Positions 27,601-35,755 of a stretch of 64,000 bases of DNA are shown piece after piece (the stretch's first letter is position 1; every line of letters begins with the position of its first letter). Origin of the DNA: a virus. The stretch covers positions 49,109 through 113,108 of the IMG/VR virus record IMGVR_UViG_3300024346_000017; one strand, 5' to 3'. A program made the position numbers and the translations under genes. The notes beneath the pieces were generated by a model. It was not told where the DNA came from. It made no database searches and worked only from the letters and a program-made list of their open reading frames with translations.

Positions 27601-30600
27601 GAACAATCGATGAGATGGCCAAAACAAATCCAGAAGTAAGAAAGATGATTAATGGATCTGATACTGTAGTAAGCGTATGGCAAAAGATTAGGTTAGAAGC
27701 ACAAGGATTTGAAGGCGACCTTTCTCAACTAAATGCTGCACAAACAAAACTTATTGCAGACTCGTTTGCAGCAATATCTGATGCTGTAGTTGCAAAAAAC
27801 AGAGGTGGAATATTAAAAGATCAGTACGCATCACTTGATAAACTAGAAAAGCAAATTAAGAATTATACAAAAGCTCTTAAGGGACAATCAGTTGCGGAAC
27901 AAATATCTGATAGAGATAGACTGAAAGCACTTAATAAACAAATAGAGGCTATAAATAAACTGGCGGAGTCAAGAAAGAAAGCTCTTGCTGCCGCACAAGA
28001 AGATGCAAACCTTGGAAGACAAATTGAAAAGGTTAGACTTGAGATACAAAATGCAGTTTCAGTCGGAGATACCGAAAAGGCACAAAGCTTAAGAATTGAT
28101 TTAGAGTCACTTACTTCACAGCAGCAAACAGATGCCCAGATGAAGGCAATAGATACTGCTGCGGAAGCCGCAACTAAGCCTTTAAAGGCTGCCATGGATG
28201 CTATTACAAATAAGCAAGAAAAGCTTGGTGACGCAGCTGCACTAGCAGGAGAAAGTTTAGATAAGTTAAAAGATAGATACGATAAGCAACAAGCAGCAAT
28301 TAAAAAAGTAAATGATTCTATGACTGCTTTATATGGAAATGCTGCAGCAGCAGGATTAACGGTTGAGGCTTACGCAAAGAAAAATAAAGAGGCATCTGCG
28401 GGATTTGTAGCCGCAATGGAAGCTGCCACAGGCGCAGCAATGCCAAAGTATAAAGAAAAAACATACTATAACGGCAGTATGTTGGTTACAGAAAAGGTTC
28501 CAATTGCTCCATATGAAAACGCACTAGAGCTTCTAGCAAAATCTGGTGCCGCTACAGGAGTAAACGAAGCACTTGCAAATAGCATTAAAGGTGGAGCAAC
28601 TCTAAAAGATGTTGTTGATGCAGTCAATGGTAAAAACGGCAAGCCTGCATTAAGAAAAGATATTGTAGTAAAAGGTGATTACTCTAACAGTAAAGAAGAT
28701 AAAGAGTTTGATGGCAAAAAAGTTAAAGTTCTAAATGCAGAAGCTCGTGATGCTATTAGAAAGAGACTTAAACTTGAGCCAGGAGAAACATTTATAGTTG
28801 ATGGACAAAAGTATAAGCAGAACACTACTGGTGGAACTCCAATTTGGGTGGGGCCAGCTCCACAAACACCTGCTTTACATGAAGGCGGAAAAATATCTGG
28901 TCCAGGTACCTCAACATCAGATTCAATTCCAGCAATGCTTTCAGATGGAGAATATGTATTTAGTGCAAAGGCTGTAGATGCAGCTGGTGGACCAGACGCC
29001 GTAGATTCTTTGCACAAAGCACTTAGAAGAGCAGATGGAGGACCAATTGGAAAACAGAAGCCTCAAAAACAACAGCTTCCATTTTTCCCATGGCGTCATG
29101 ATCTTCCAGATTACTGGAGTAATGGTGCACCAACGGGAAATCCACGTACTGGAAGATGGGGAGAATTAAGATACAATCCGTCTAAGGGTAAAGATATTTG
29201 GGGCGGAACAGAAATTCCAGGACTTAAGTTTACTGGAAAGACACCACAGCAATCAGACTACTGGCATCAGATGACTGAGCAGCCAAGTAAATCTCGTGGT
29301 CCAGGAATGGGTATAGACAAAGATCCAATGAGACTTGCAGGCTCTGGAGCATCTATGGGATTTTCTGGAAACGGAGCATATGGGTTCGGCCCACTATTGT
29401 TTGCAGAGGGTGGATCAGTAAAGAAACAAAATTGGTTCCAGAGATACGTTGCAAGCTTAACTAAATCAAGTGACTCATTGCCAGCATGGGCCAGAGACCC
29501 ACTTGGAGTTCAAGCCCTTTTAAGAAATATTGCAGGGCAAGGCAGAAAGGGAGATAATCTTTCATCTGCATTAATGCCGCTAAACTTTATGGGCGTAGGT
29601 AAACTTGGAAAAACAGCAGCATCTTCAGTGCCTAAAGTAGTAGGTTCAGTTTCCCATCTTACTCCAGAGATGAAATCCTTTAGCATGGCAGACATTGATG
29701 CTAAGGCAATTCAGGCTTTATCAAAGTTAGATCCTTCTTCAATAAAAATTCCAGAGACAGGAATTACTTTTAGCCCAAGCTCAGCAAGAGCTGCTCTTGA
29801 AGGATGGAAACAAACAGGAGATGCAGCTGGAGCCTCTCTTTGGGAAATTGTTCAGGCGCAAAGAGAAACATTACTAAAAGCTAAATATCCAAAAATTGAT
29901 TTTTCTGATGTAGCAAAATTTAACGAATACTATGCAAAAGAATTTTACGACTTGCTTCCAGACGAGGCTATTAAGTTATTTAAGGGTGTAAGAAGCACAG
30001 CAGGAGATGCATGGAGAACTGGTCAAAAAGATCTAGGTACTTATTTTTCAACTAATCCACATGTAGCCGCACTTTATAGCGCAATGATAGGAAAGGCAAA
30101 AATTGGCGAAGAGCTGCCAATGTTCAGTATTGATAAAAGAATATCCGAACTTAAAAATTTTCTAGGTGAAGGAGCAATAAGAAATGGCTCTGCACAAGGG
30201 AGCATGGAGTTCCCACAAGTATTGGGCGGCGAAGATCTATCAAGGATTTTGCCTAACATATATTCATTACCAGGACAAGTTTACGGACAGATGTTTGGTG
30301 CTACAGCAAAGTCATTAAAAGAGATAAAGAATTTATGGCCTTCTGGTTTTGCTCAAGGAGGCTACGTACCTAAATTTAAAAATGGAATTAACGTAGTCCC
30401 ACAGGATATGTTAGCAATGATTCACAAAAATGAATCTATAGTTCCAGCCAGTATGAACCCATTTAATCCAGATGCAGCAATGCCAAAATACAATTTTAAT
30501 AGGTCTTCATTTAATGTAAGAGGAGACGGAGCAATTGGAGCATCTTATACTGTTAATCAAAACATATACGCATCTGATGGAATGGATGTAGAGGCCCTAT

Positions 30601-30689
30601 CTAATATGATTGTTAAAAAGGCTGAAGTTGTTATTGGACAAAAGGCTAAGGTTAATGTTAAAATGGTTGGACAGGGGAAGAATATATAA
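21627..30689 (+). CDS. Tape measure protein (3020 residues) with inserted domains
   Basis: It starts at TTG 21627 after AAGGAG. Residues ~195-420 are a PhageMin_Tail-type core (AKAFREADQELVRLTKVYGG, AMREGGINASEGANALKSAL). A hydrophobic segment lies at ~533-575, and a glycine-zipper membrane-like segment at ~1657-1757, as expected for a protein ejected into the host membrane. Coiled-coil follows at ~2070-2300. Seven short Gly-Gly linkers of the FNSGGRI kind (near 903, 1006, 1262, 1434, 2418, 2592, 2908) divide the C-terminal two thirds into blocks. Residues ~2690-2890 may be an ADP-ribosyltransferase-like domain (LFKGVRS, then GTYFSTNPHVAALYS). At roughly 0.15 nm per residue, tail length would be about 450 nm. 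Confidence 0.92.
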   Translation: MADQNIVTNITATANFSSLTAQLQAVTSQLLKLQATTIGLNKNLTSQVGVMNRQFDETMRSTGQFARHFVTLTSDVSKFGQNLDSGRMKLSQYFQTWQGHTRKTSSLVKELAKQQVMLENAVVQPLGKNAQGLMQYNVMVQSGLDVTKNKSALLRQELAIMNKVMMDGSNQLINWGKNTQWAGRQLTVGLTVPLAAFGMAAAKAFREADQELVRLTKVYGGLTATSSADLLQVRKDVIAVSRELASGLGANFKETIGVAADIAATGKQGAELIDSTRQTTRLAILGEVDRQDAMKATLAIQTAFSQNTMELAESIDFLNAVENQTSTTLEDLVTAIPKAGPVVKALGGDVQDLALYLTAMREGGINASEGANALKSALASVINPTKVAKEMFMGLGIDLAGIVDKNAGNLTGTIMALKDSLDSLEPLQRARAIEQLFGKFQFARINALFENLGKQGSQTLQVLDLMKASTQDLASISERELNALTESASGKYRRALESVKAELAIVGEQFLKVGAFVLNAIDGILKFIGNLPGPIKAVLGFIGSLTAIAGPIIMLTGVLANFFGYIIKGVLALKNIGKGGTGFKLLTPELMAAASAAETVEQSFYSDTKAAATFSDAVLTLAASFEKLKQSAMSSTIATSNSMSTVAGNPVMGVGGRIVDKSHPLVGRAYSRDMSHLTPTGSLTPEQRARETIFSTVPGPKPVNQRISNSPQVYMDGDLPKIPGITSVNGVSTGVVAAEAAKWHSMTAAIAMQSKAELAVLKTEIAATGTITASLADSYQALLPQMTKVTTLAAQETAMIVQQLQAGKITVEAARAKIFALNAQVEAMIAQTATGVATAQARTLSLTTVPLTTQPVVNAAGRSNMKELFHKSETSKMVDVIARALGVRTSGAGYSIETTKPRFNTGGQIESFGANKTRVSGPASISYDDRMGSVPLNGYVLNQPASLDPRNAPLVQAAASTHQNSGGNITALLTPQETVFGPGIQENPELFAAVDAANNGIPFSSFMGGGNITLSRSNYGAINPAVMARILGQLFRRNPKLSKEILKGRDLRLTGAEARAYQEGVFGSALKSSSRALGREYYFVGNWGGRLRSSVNSALAHGAARRSDIVSDLMHSTSQQALPSLTRFLQVNKVSPDKIQLITDRARANIVSSLSGTGKIGEAEWSRIQHREYLAAAKELRLRKEYLESLNVPGQRRGHSTDPAARGIQAETALNPYGTTDLGKLISANDQNGTRFMGSYRTYGIERINGEPTALAHMMPKFNSGGRIGGMIRSGKYNYGVMGNVLKSLAMRRIGAGFGPTGAPKPSTYESAPWGVSSLSIKAADTLFADTGLRKNSQKLLYDKFAAALAQEKPYGYVKGVNGELRNALEPASLDSVIRKAASDLMSDRRAYMQLSPIDRDILRKKYLNWESKKDTPITESLKQRIFGSSTPGFMGGGIIRRGKNAYGVKGNPAARAAQEAAKRARREAFEQRTGSDPEYREGPLTGSKTTVVGNGGVRTNVYGLQGSLPYAPGLGLPFQRANIAIDSMFSSIGNSLKTASDRLIVKARMLPDQIKSSMMAVTGSIQQLGTSIKTVATGASAAIASSVRSFASSYKPGGSEILKYGAPGAFIGTREDRGARITGSFKANAAYSTAAMMHPIQYLKTKGIGADPNTPLGSGNMGNMVGMMGGMAAGTAIGGKLGGQNGAMMGSMVGMMAGQSVIKGVGGMIAKRAAASAATAGLASAGFGATAAAAAGLVAPLAAVTAAGYAGYKMWKHYKEGQTLNISTFGMTAEAAKKANLRFTDFGSKIKDTIQDSKDMAAANKLVYESMKDGGTPFQMSIAEYKKLKKEVKETFGEQIKALDRQPSNKVPDAVRRIKEQLIAAGMSADEATKKVFTMLQLSNKKDQSITATMGNNSFKNITDPQSAAVSAVTSFGADTKDQGNKEKAASLNTALMATETGINDLIAKRERLVAKDLSGKTKSLTYAEAEKIMIDKINKSKEAGTVITQGTIDEMAKTNPEVRKMINGSDTVVSVWQKIRLEAQGFEGDLSQLNAAQTKLIADSFAAISDAVVAKNRGGILKDQYASLDKLEKQIKNYTKALKGQSVAEQISDRDRLKALNKQIEAINKLAESRKKALAAAQEDANLGRQIEKVRLEIQNAVSVGDTEKAQSLRIDLESLTSQQQTDAQMKAIDTAAEAATKPLKAAMDAITNKQEKLGDAAALAGESLDKLKDRYDKQQAAIKKVNDSMTALYGNAAAAGLTVEAYAKKNKEASAGFVAAMEAATGAAMPKYKEKTYYNGSMLVTEKVPIAPYENALELLAKSGAATGVNEALANSIKGGATLKDVVDAVNGKNGKPALRKDIVVKGDYSNSKEDKEFDGKKVKVLNAEARDAIRKRLKLEPGETFIVDGQKYKQNTTGGTPIWVGPAPQTPALHEGGKISGPGTSTSDSIPAMLSDGEYVFSAKAVDAAGGPDAVDSLHKALRRADGGPIGKQKPQKQQLPFFPWRHDLPDYWSNGAPTGNPRTGRWGELRYNPSKGKDIWGGTEIPGLKFTGKTPQQSDYWHQMTEQPSKSRGPGMGIDKDPMRLAGSGASMGFSGNGAYGFGPLLFAEGGSVKKQNWFQRYVASLTKSSDSLPAWARDPLGVQALLRNIAGQGRKGDNLSSALMPLNFMGVGKLGKTAASSVPKVVGSVSHLTPEMKSFSMADIDAKAIQALSKLDPSSIKIPETGITFSPSSARAALEGWKQTGDAAGASLWEIVQAQRETLLKAKYPKIDFSDVAKFNEYYAKEFYDLLPDEAIKLFKGVRSTAGDAWRTGQKDLGTYFSTNPHVAALYSAMIGKAKIGEELPMFSIDKRISELKNFLGEGAIRNGSAQGSMEFPQVLGGEDLSRILPNIYSLPGQVYGQMFGATAKSLKEIKNLWPSGFAQGGYVPKFKNGINVVPQDMLAMIHKNESIVPASMNPFNPDAAMPKYNFNRSSFNVRGDGAIGASYTVNQNIYASDGMDVEALSNMIVKKAEVVIGQKAKVNVKMVGQGKNI

Positions 30690-31141
30690 TGGCAACAGCT
30701 TTAATTTTACCAGCAGGAGCAGCTTTGTCTCTACAAGACGATGCTGGTGTTTTCCATTCATTAACTGAACATAACAGAAGTCCCATAACAGTAGAAACAC
30801 AAAGGTTCGAGAAGACTTCTAGAATGGCCAATGGAAGCCTTAGAAAGCTGTTTATAGCCGATAAGAAGACAGTCTCTACCTCCTGGAGCATGGTTCCCTC
30901 ATACAATAGTATGACCGTAGACGGATACTGGGGAGCAGAAGATATAAAAAACTTTTATTTAAGCACTCATGGACAAGGCACATTTAATGTAAAAATTGCA
31001 TATAATTCTACAAGAACAGAAACCTTCCTTGCCTCATTTACTTCATGTTCAGCAACTATGGTAAGAAGAAATGTAAAAGAAAAAGCGGCGGACACAGCAC
31101 AAGTATTTTGGGATTTATCTATTTCACTGGAAGAAGTATAA
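30689..31141 (+). CDS. Distal tail structural protein
   Basis: The 150-residue beta-rich protein (SPITVETQRFEKTSRMANGS, VSTSWSMVPSYNSM, STHGQGTFNVKIAY) overlaps the tape measure stop by one base and the next gene by one base. It sits where Dit-like or tail-tip tube proteins normally lie. The family assignment is by position. Confidence 0.6.
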   Translation: MATALILPAGAALSLQDDAGVFHSLTEHNRSPITVETQRFEKTSRMANGSLRKLFIADKKTVSTSWSMVPSYNSMTVDGYWGAEDIKNFYLSTHGQGTFNVKIAYNSTRTETFLASFTSCSATMVRRNVKEKAADTAQVFWDLSISLEEV

Positions 31142-34100
31142 TGCAATACGTAAGCCCATCAACCTTAAGTTTAATTAATGAGTCTGCATCTTATTCAATG
31201 TCGGGCGGATGCTGGCTAGAATATAATATGAACGATTTGATTTTAGGCGCTAAAGTAAGAGGGCCAAATGGAACTGATGAAAATCCAGAAGGCACTCTTC
31301 AAATAACACAAACTGTTAATGGTAAAACATACTACCCATATAAAAAACTATTCCCCTTAACAAATATAATAGATCCAAGAAGACCTTCTTCTGCGGGCAT
31401 AAGCTATTTTTTATTAAACAAAATGGCACCAGTTGCTATACCAAAATATAATGTTTCAAAAGAACTTCCCTCCAGACTTTATTTTGCCAGTGCAAAGAAT
31501 CAGTATAAGTATTTCTTGGCTGGACCAGCAGAAAATCTTTCTCTGCCTAACTGTAATATTAATGTAGAGTACCCAGTATTAAAAACAGCTGTAGCAAATG
31601 TTATAGTTGTTAAATTTGAAACTTCATACTCAAAGCCAGTCAGCTGGTCAATTAAAATAAAAAACCATCAGGACGTAGAGGCGACTATATTTACAAATAC
31701 AGTTGTATCAAGTAGCAACACAGGAGTATTTGAACTTTATTACAATGGTGGTCTTTGGTCAAGTCCTTCCTCATGGTCAACTACAAAATTTACAACACCA
31801 TCAATTCCAGTAGATATTAAAAACATTACTGTAACAGTAAGCACAATTAATAAAGCAAACTCATACCTAGGCGTTATTGAAATAGGAGCAAAATATATAC
31901 AAGATGTTTCTGACAGAGTAATTTCTTTTCAGGCTTCAAAAATGTCTTCAGATAGTTCATCTGGAATTGTTCCAGTAGGATCAGTAACATCAAACGCATT
32001 ATCCTTATCCTTAGAAGGATTTGATAAAAAGGGAATAGAGTACGATAAAACTTACGCATTTAATAAGAACAATATTAATTTATATAAAAACGTTAAGATG
32101 ATTCCATTTAATAAAATAGGATCAGATATGATTTTTCAAGGAGTATTTTATATAGATTCTTTTAGTATATCTGAGTTTGGAGATATTGATATTCAGGGAC
32201 TAGACGGAGCCAAATTTTTACAAGAAATATTAGCTCCAGATATTGTAATTCAAAATGCTCCATCACAGGCAATCATTAGAAGGCTATTGGACGGCATAGG
32301 ATTTACTTCCTATAACTTTAATACATATGCAAAAGACAGTACAGACTTAACCGATACAGCTACCATAGTCCCGCTATTTTGGTATACAGAAGATACAAAG
32401 ACAGTCTGGGAACATATACAGGATTTATGTAGAGACACACAAATGATAGCTACATTTGATAACAACGACATACTTCAATTCTATCCTAGAGACTATCTGT
32501 TTGATAAAACAAGAGGAACTAACTTTAAGTTTAGAAGCGAAAAAAAATTATTAAATCTACCCAATATAATGTCTATGAGTAAAGAAACAGTGCCTTCAGT
32601 TAAGGCAGTTAAAGTGATTTATTCTCCAATAATAAGCACAAACTATTCTGGTTCTTCAGACAACCTTTACGTTTCTCCACCATCAGCAATTGGTGCAGCC
32701 GCCTTACAATCTACTTTATTAGCAACACCACCTGTTACAGTAGACGCCCCATTAGGAGTGGTTACTCTTGCACCAATAAGCGTGTACAGTTCTTTGGCCG
32801 ACACATCTTTTTATAATAAGTCTGGATATTTTTTAATAAATAATGAAATAATTAAATATGATGCAATTGAATTTCAATACGAGCCTGTTTCTGCACCGAA
32901 CACTCTTGTAAAAAAATGGATTACTTCTGACTCAGATATAGCAAAGTGGCTGGGAGAAAGTAAAATAGGTTCTTTTAAGTCAACGCTAAGGTATAGAATT
33001 AAAGAAAGAAATTCATTTAATGCTACTGGTAAAGGGGTTGGTGTTGGAGAAGAGCACAAGGTAGAGATTAATAAGTTAAAGGAGGAATGGTTTGGATCTA
33101 GGCTAAATCTTTCTGCAAAAACAAATGTTGGAGATCAATCAGTATTTACATTAAAGCAGACGGAAAAGCAGTCAGAGGGTCCAGTAGTAAAAGAAGTAGA
33201 AGTATCAAGATCACTACTTCACATTGTTACTCCCCCAGCATCTAAAGAATATTATTGTGCATCAATTACTCCAGATACCGTTAACATATCTACAGAAGAA
33301 TATTTTTCTGTAGGAACGGCATTGTTTTTTAAACTTGCAAAAGATAAGTTTGGAAGAGTAACTGGAGAGCAGGCAGTATCTGCTGCATTAGGAATAGGGC
33401 TTGACTCTAATAATTTAAATGGTTACATATTAAAAATTTCAACTTCACAAAATGTTGCAACCAAAGGACTAGAGTCTAAAGACGTTCAGCTGTGGAAGAT
33501 TGTAGACGGTAAAGAAACAAAAATTACGGATACGCAAAAGACTGAAGATAATTCAATTACTGGAGTATCTGGCGGAAAGTTTTATAGAATAGATGTAAAA
33601 GTATCTAAGGCCACAACTGGTAAAAAAATATTTAAAATTAAATTTAATAATCAACTCATTACGGCAACTGATGAATCCCCTATAGCAATAAACTCAAAGA
33701 TCTCACTTATTGGAATTGAAGGAGAGGCAGCCTTTGACTATGCATACTGCTCTTCTTTAACTAAAAATGAATTTAACTCTTCTACCTCATACGACAACTA
33801 CGGCTCATATATTTCAGCATCAAACGCCCTACAGAATTTGTTTGGAGATTTTGTTTTTACTGGATCTAATTCTTCTTCTAAGGCTCCATGGATAAAAGAG
33901 TTTGGGCCAGTAGCAAGAGAAATAAAAAAAATATCAACTAAATATTCAACAAGGCCAGGGCTTGTTAAATATCCTCAGATAATATTAAATCCAAACGTTA
34001 CCCTTATAGGGTATAACGCAAACTCTTTTGGAATAGAGGCCTACATACTAAATAACACTGGCGCATTTGTTGACATAGCAGATGGCGGAGAAAAAAGCTT

Positions 34101-34470
34101 TATTGTTGTTGGAGAAACAATAACAACGTTAGACCCATTTGAGTATATAGACCCATTACTTTCTTCAACTAAAAATGAAGAGCAGGTTGCCTTTGAGTCC
34201 ACATGGATACAAAAAGAAGAAGAGGCAAAAAAATTATCTGAATGGATGAGAACTCAGTGGTCAAATCAACAGATTGTTTTGACCCTTGATATTTTCCCTA
34301 ACCCGATACTTGAAATAGGAGATATTGTAGAAATATCTTATCCTAATAACTCAGTGTATTCTACAGAGGATACAGGCAAAACGGCAGGCAAATATATAGT
34401 TTTGGACATAGAGCAGGCCTATAGCTCTGACCCATCTACAAGAATAACATGTAGGTCGATTTATGTTTAA
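31141..34470 (+). CDS. Large minor tail / tail-tip protein
   Basis: The 1109-residue protein is almost entirely beta-rich. The late segment KLSEWMRTQWSNQQIVLTLD then LEIGDIVEISYPNNSV is characteristic of siphophage baseplate hub proteins (gp37/Tal-like). The frame is open to 31045, but ATG 31141 overlaps the preceding stop (TAATG) behind GGAAGAAG, so it is preferred. The ~300-residue region in the middle with charged linkers may be a surface insertion. No peptidase motif was recognised. Confidence 0.65.
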   Translation: MQYVSPSTLSLINESASYSMSGGCWLEYNMNDLILGAKVRGPNGTDENPEGTLQITQTVNGKTYYPYKKLFPLTNIIDPRRPSSAGISYFLLNKMAPVAIPKYNVSKELPSRLYFASAKNQYKYFLAGPAENLSLPNCNINVEYPVLKTAVANVIVVKFETSYSKPVSWSIKIKNHQDVEATIFTNTVVSSSNTGVFELYYNGGLWSSPSSWSTTKFTTPSIPVDIKNITVTVSTINKANSYLGVIEIGAKYIQDVSDRVISFQASKMSSDSSSGIVPVGSVTSNALSLSLEGFDKKGIEYDKTYAFNKNNINLYKNVKMIPFNKIGSDMIFQGVFYIDSFSISEFGDIDIQGLDGAKFLQEILAPDIVIQNAPSQAIIRRLLDGIGFTSYNFNTYAKDSTDLTDTATIVPLFWYTEDTKTVWEHIQDLCRDTQMIATFDNNDILQFYPRDYLFDKTRGTNFKFRSEKKLLNLPNIMSMSKETVPSVKAVKVIYSPIISTNYSGSSDNLYVSPPSAIGAAALQSTLLATPPVTVDAPLGVVTLAPISVYSSLADTSFYNKSGYFLINNEIIKYDAIEFQYEPVSAPNTLVKKWITSDSDIAKWLGESKIGSFKSTLRYRIKERNSFNATGKGVGVGEEHKVEINKLKEEWFGSRLNLSAKTNVGDQSVFTLKQTEKQSEGPVVKEVEVSRSLLHIVTPPASKEYYCASITPDTVNISTEEYFSVGTALFFKLAKDKFGRVTGEQAVSAALGIGLDSNNLNGYILKISTSQNVATKGLESKDVQLWKIVDGKETKITDTQKTEDNSITGVSGGKFYRIDVKVSKATTGKKIFKIKFNNQLITATDESPIAINSKISLIGIEGEAAFDYAYCSSLTKNEFNSSTSYDNYGSYISASNALQNLFGDFVFTGSNSSSKAPWIKEFGPVAREIKKISTKYSTRPGLVKYPQIILNPNVTLIGYNANSFGIEAYILNNTGAFVDIADGGEKSFIVVGETITTLDPFEYIDPLLSSTKNEEQVAFESTWIQKEEEAKKLSEWMRTQWSNQQIVLTLDIFPNPILEIGDIVEISYPNNSVYSTEDTGKTAGKYIVLDIEQAYSSDPSTRITCRSIYV

Positions 34471-34475
34471 TGAAA

Positions 34476-34484
34476 TGGTAGAAT
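34476..34484 (+). promoter_or_regulatory. Extended -10 promoter (TGG-TAGAAT), leaderless
   Basis: TGGTAGAAT ends at 34484; ATG 34491 follows after exactly six bases. There is no ribosome site, and the -35 region is weak. Confidence 0.55.
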
Positions 34485-34490
34485 CTTTAT

Positions 34491-34871
34491 ATGGTTAGAA
34501 AAAATCCTAAAATAGGAAAATCTCAAATAGCTGGTGGAATCAAAGTCCAACTGCCACTAGACTCACCCCTAATTGGTATATTAAAAACAGATCAATACGA
34601 TGTTGTAAATCTATATACAAACGAGGTAGATAAGACTTATGTTCCAGGAGAAGGCTCTGATGGACCTCCAGAACCGCCGCCAGAACCAGCTCTAGCTCCA
34701 AACCTAGAAGACATTACTCTTATAGGGAAAACAGGCAAAAGATATTCTTCTGGAGCAATAATTACTGATCCAGAAATATACTATGACTCAAACAACAATA
34801 GGTTTCTCAGGGTTACCTTTGAAGTAAAAAACAGCGTAGGAGATATCGTAAAAGGGGCCATTGTAATATGA
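34491..34871 (+). CDS. Small tail-associated protein, unknown function
   Basis: The 126-residue product has a basic start (MVRKNPKIGKSQIAGG), an acidic proline-rich linker (EGSDGPPEPPPEPALAPN) and a C-terminal beta-rich part. It is ATGA-coupled to the next structural gene. No known domain was recognised; a tail-tip role is inferred from position. Confidence 0.55.
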   Translation: MVRKNPKIGKSQIAGGIKVQLPLDSPLIGILKTDQYDVVNLYTNEVDKTYVPGEGSDGPPEPPPEPALAPNLEDITLIGKTGKRYSSGAIITDPEIYYDSNNNRFLRVTFEVKNSVGDIVKGAIVI

Positions 34872-35755
34872 TAACAAAATTTGGTAAAAGATTTATTACT
34901 TCTTATTTAGCGAATGGGCTTAACTTTAATCAAAAAGATATTGCAATAGGAATAGGCTCAACAGCAGCAACCGTAAACGACACAGACTTAGAATTTGAAT
35001 TTTATAGAACTGGAGTAAGTTTAGGAAGCATAGACATACAAACAAATACATCTACTGGACAAACAACTTATGCTGTAGTGTATAAAGCTACTCTGCCAAC
35101 AGATGCAGAAGGCATTATTTCAGAAATTGGAATTTTTCCTACAGCTTTTGCTCAAAATACAGACTACTCTTCAAAGTATATATCTTCATTTGAGAATACA
35201 TCTTCTTGGCTTGACAGTGCTGGTAACCAGCCAATAGCAGTTTCAACTCCAACTCCAAAAATAGGATCTTCATTTTTTACCGTATCTGCTGTTAGCGGTG
35301 GATCTAAATCGTATAGCCTAGATACTATATTTGATATTTCTGGATACGGTGTAGATGACAGCATAAGTTTTGCATTTTACCAATCTGATTTAAACTTAGA
35401 TTATGTTTACGCAAGATTTTATAGCTCTGCCTCTAATTACAAAGAGGTTAGATTTTCTGGATCCACGTCTATTGGGCATAAGGTATTAACCACTAAGTTG
35501 TCAAATCTTTTCAACTCAGCATTTACTTCAGCTGGAGCAACAGACTTTGCCAATATAATGAAGATCGAGGTTGGCGCAAAAGCAAAAACTTCTTTATCTA
35601 CAACAGTGCTTTTAGATGGATTAAGGCTAAATGATGACGATAGATATAATCCTCAGTATGGACTTATAAGTAGATCAGTCCTATCCAGCCCAATAGTAAA
35701 GACACTTGGCGTAGAGATGGACATAGAATATAAAATTAATCTAGGGTTCTTATAA
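34868..35755 (+). CDS. Tail structural protein (baseplate/fibre attachment)
   Basis: The N-terminal part (FGKRFITSYLANGLNFNQKDIAIGIGSTAA and EGIISEIGIFP) resembles fibre-attachment proteins that begin phage adsorption modules. The second half (~110-235) looks like a jellyroll carbohydrate-binding-type domain (SYSLDTIFDISGYGVDDS, VYARFYSSASNYKEVRF). It is 295 residues long and coupled at both ends to neighbouring tail genes. Confidence 0.6.
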   Translation: MITKFGKRFITSYLANGLNFNQKDIAIGIGSTAATVNDTDLEFEFYRTGVSLGSIDIQTNTSTGQTTYAVVYKATLPTDAEGIISEIGIFPTAFAQNTDYSSKYISSFENTSSWLDSAGNQPIAVSTPTPKIGSSFFTVSAVSGGSKSYSLDTIFDISGYGVDDSISFAFYQSDLNLDYVYARFYSSASNYKEVRFSGSTSIGHKVLTTKLSNLFNSAFTSAGATDFANIMKIEVGAKAKTSLSTTVLLDGLRLNDDDRYNPQYGLISRSVLSSPIVKTLGVEMDIEYKINLGFL

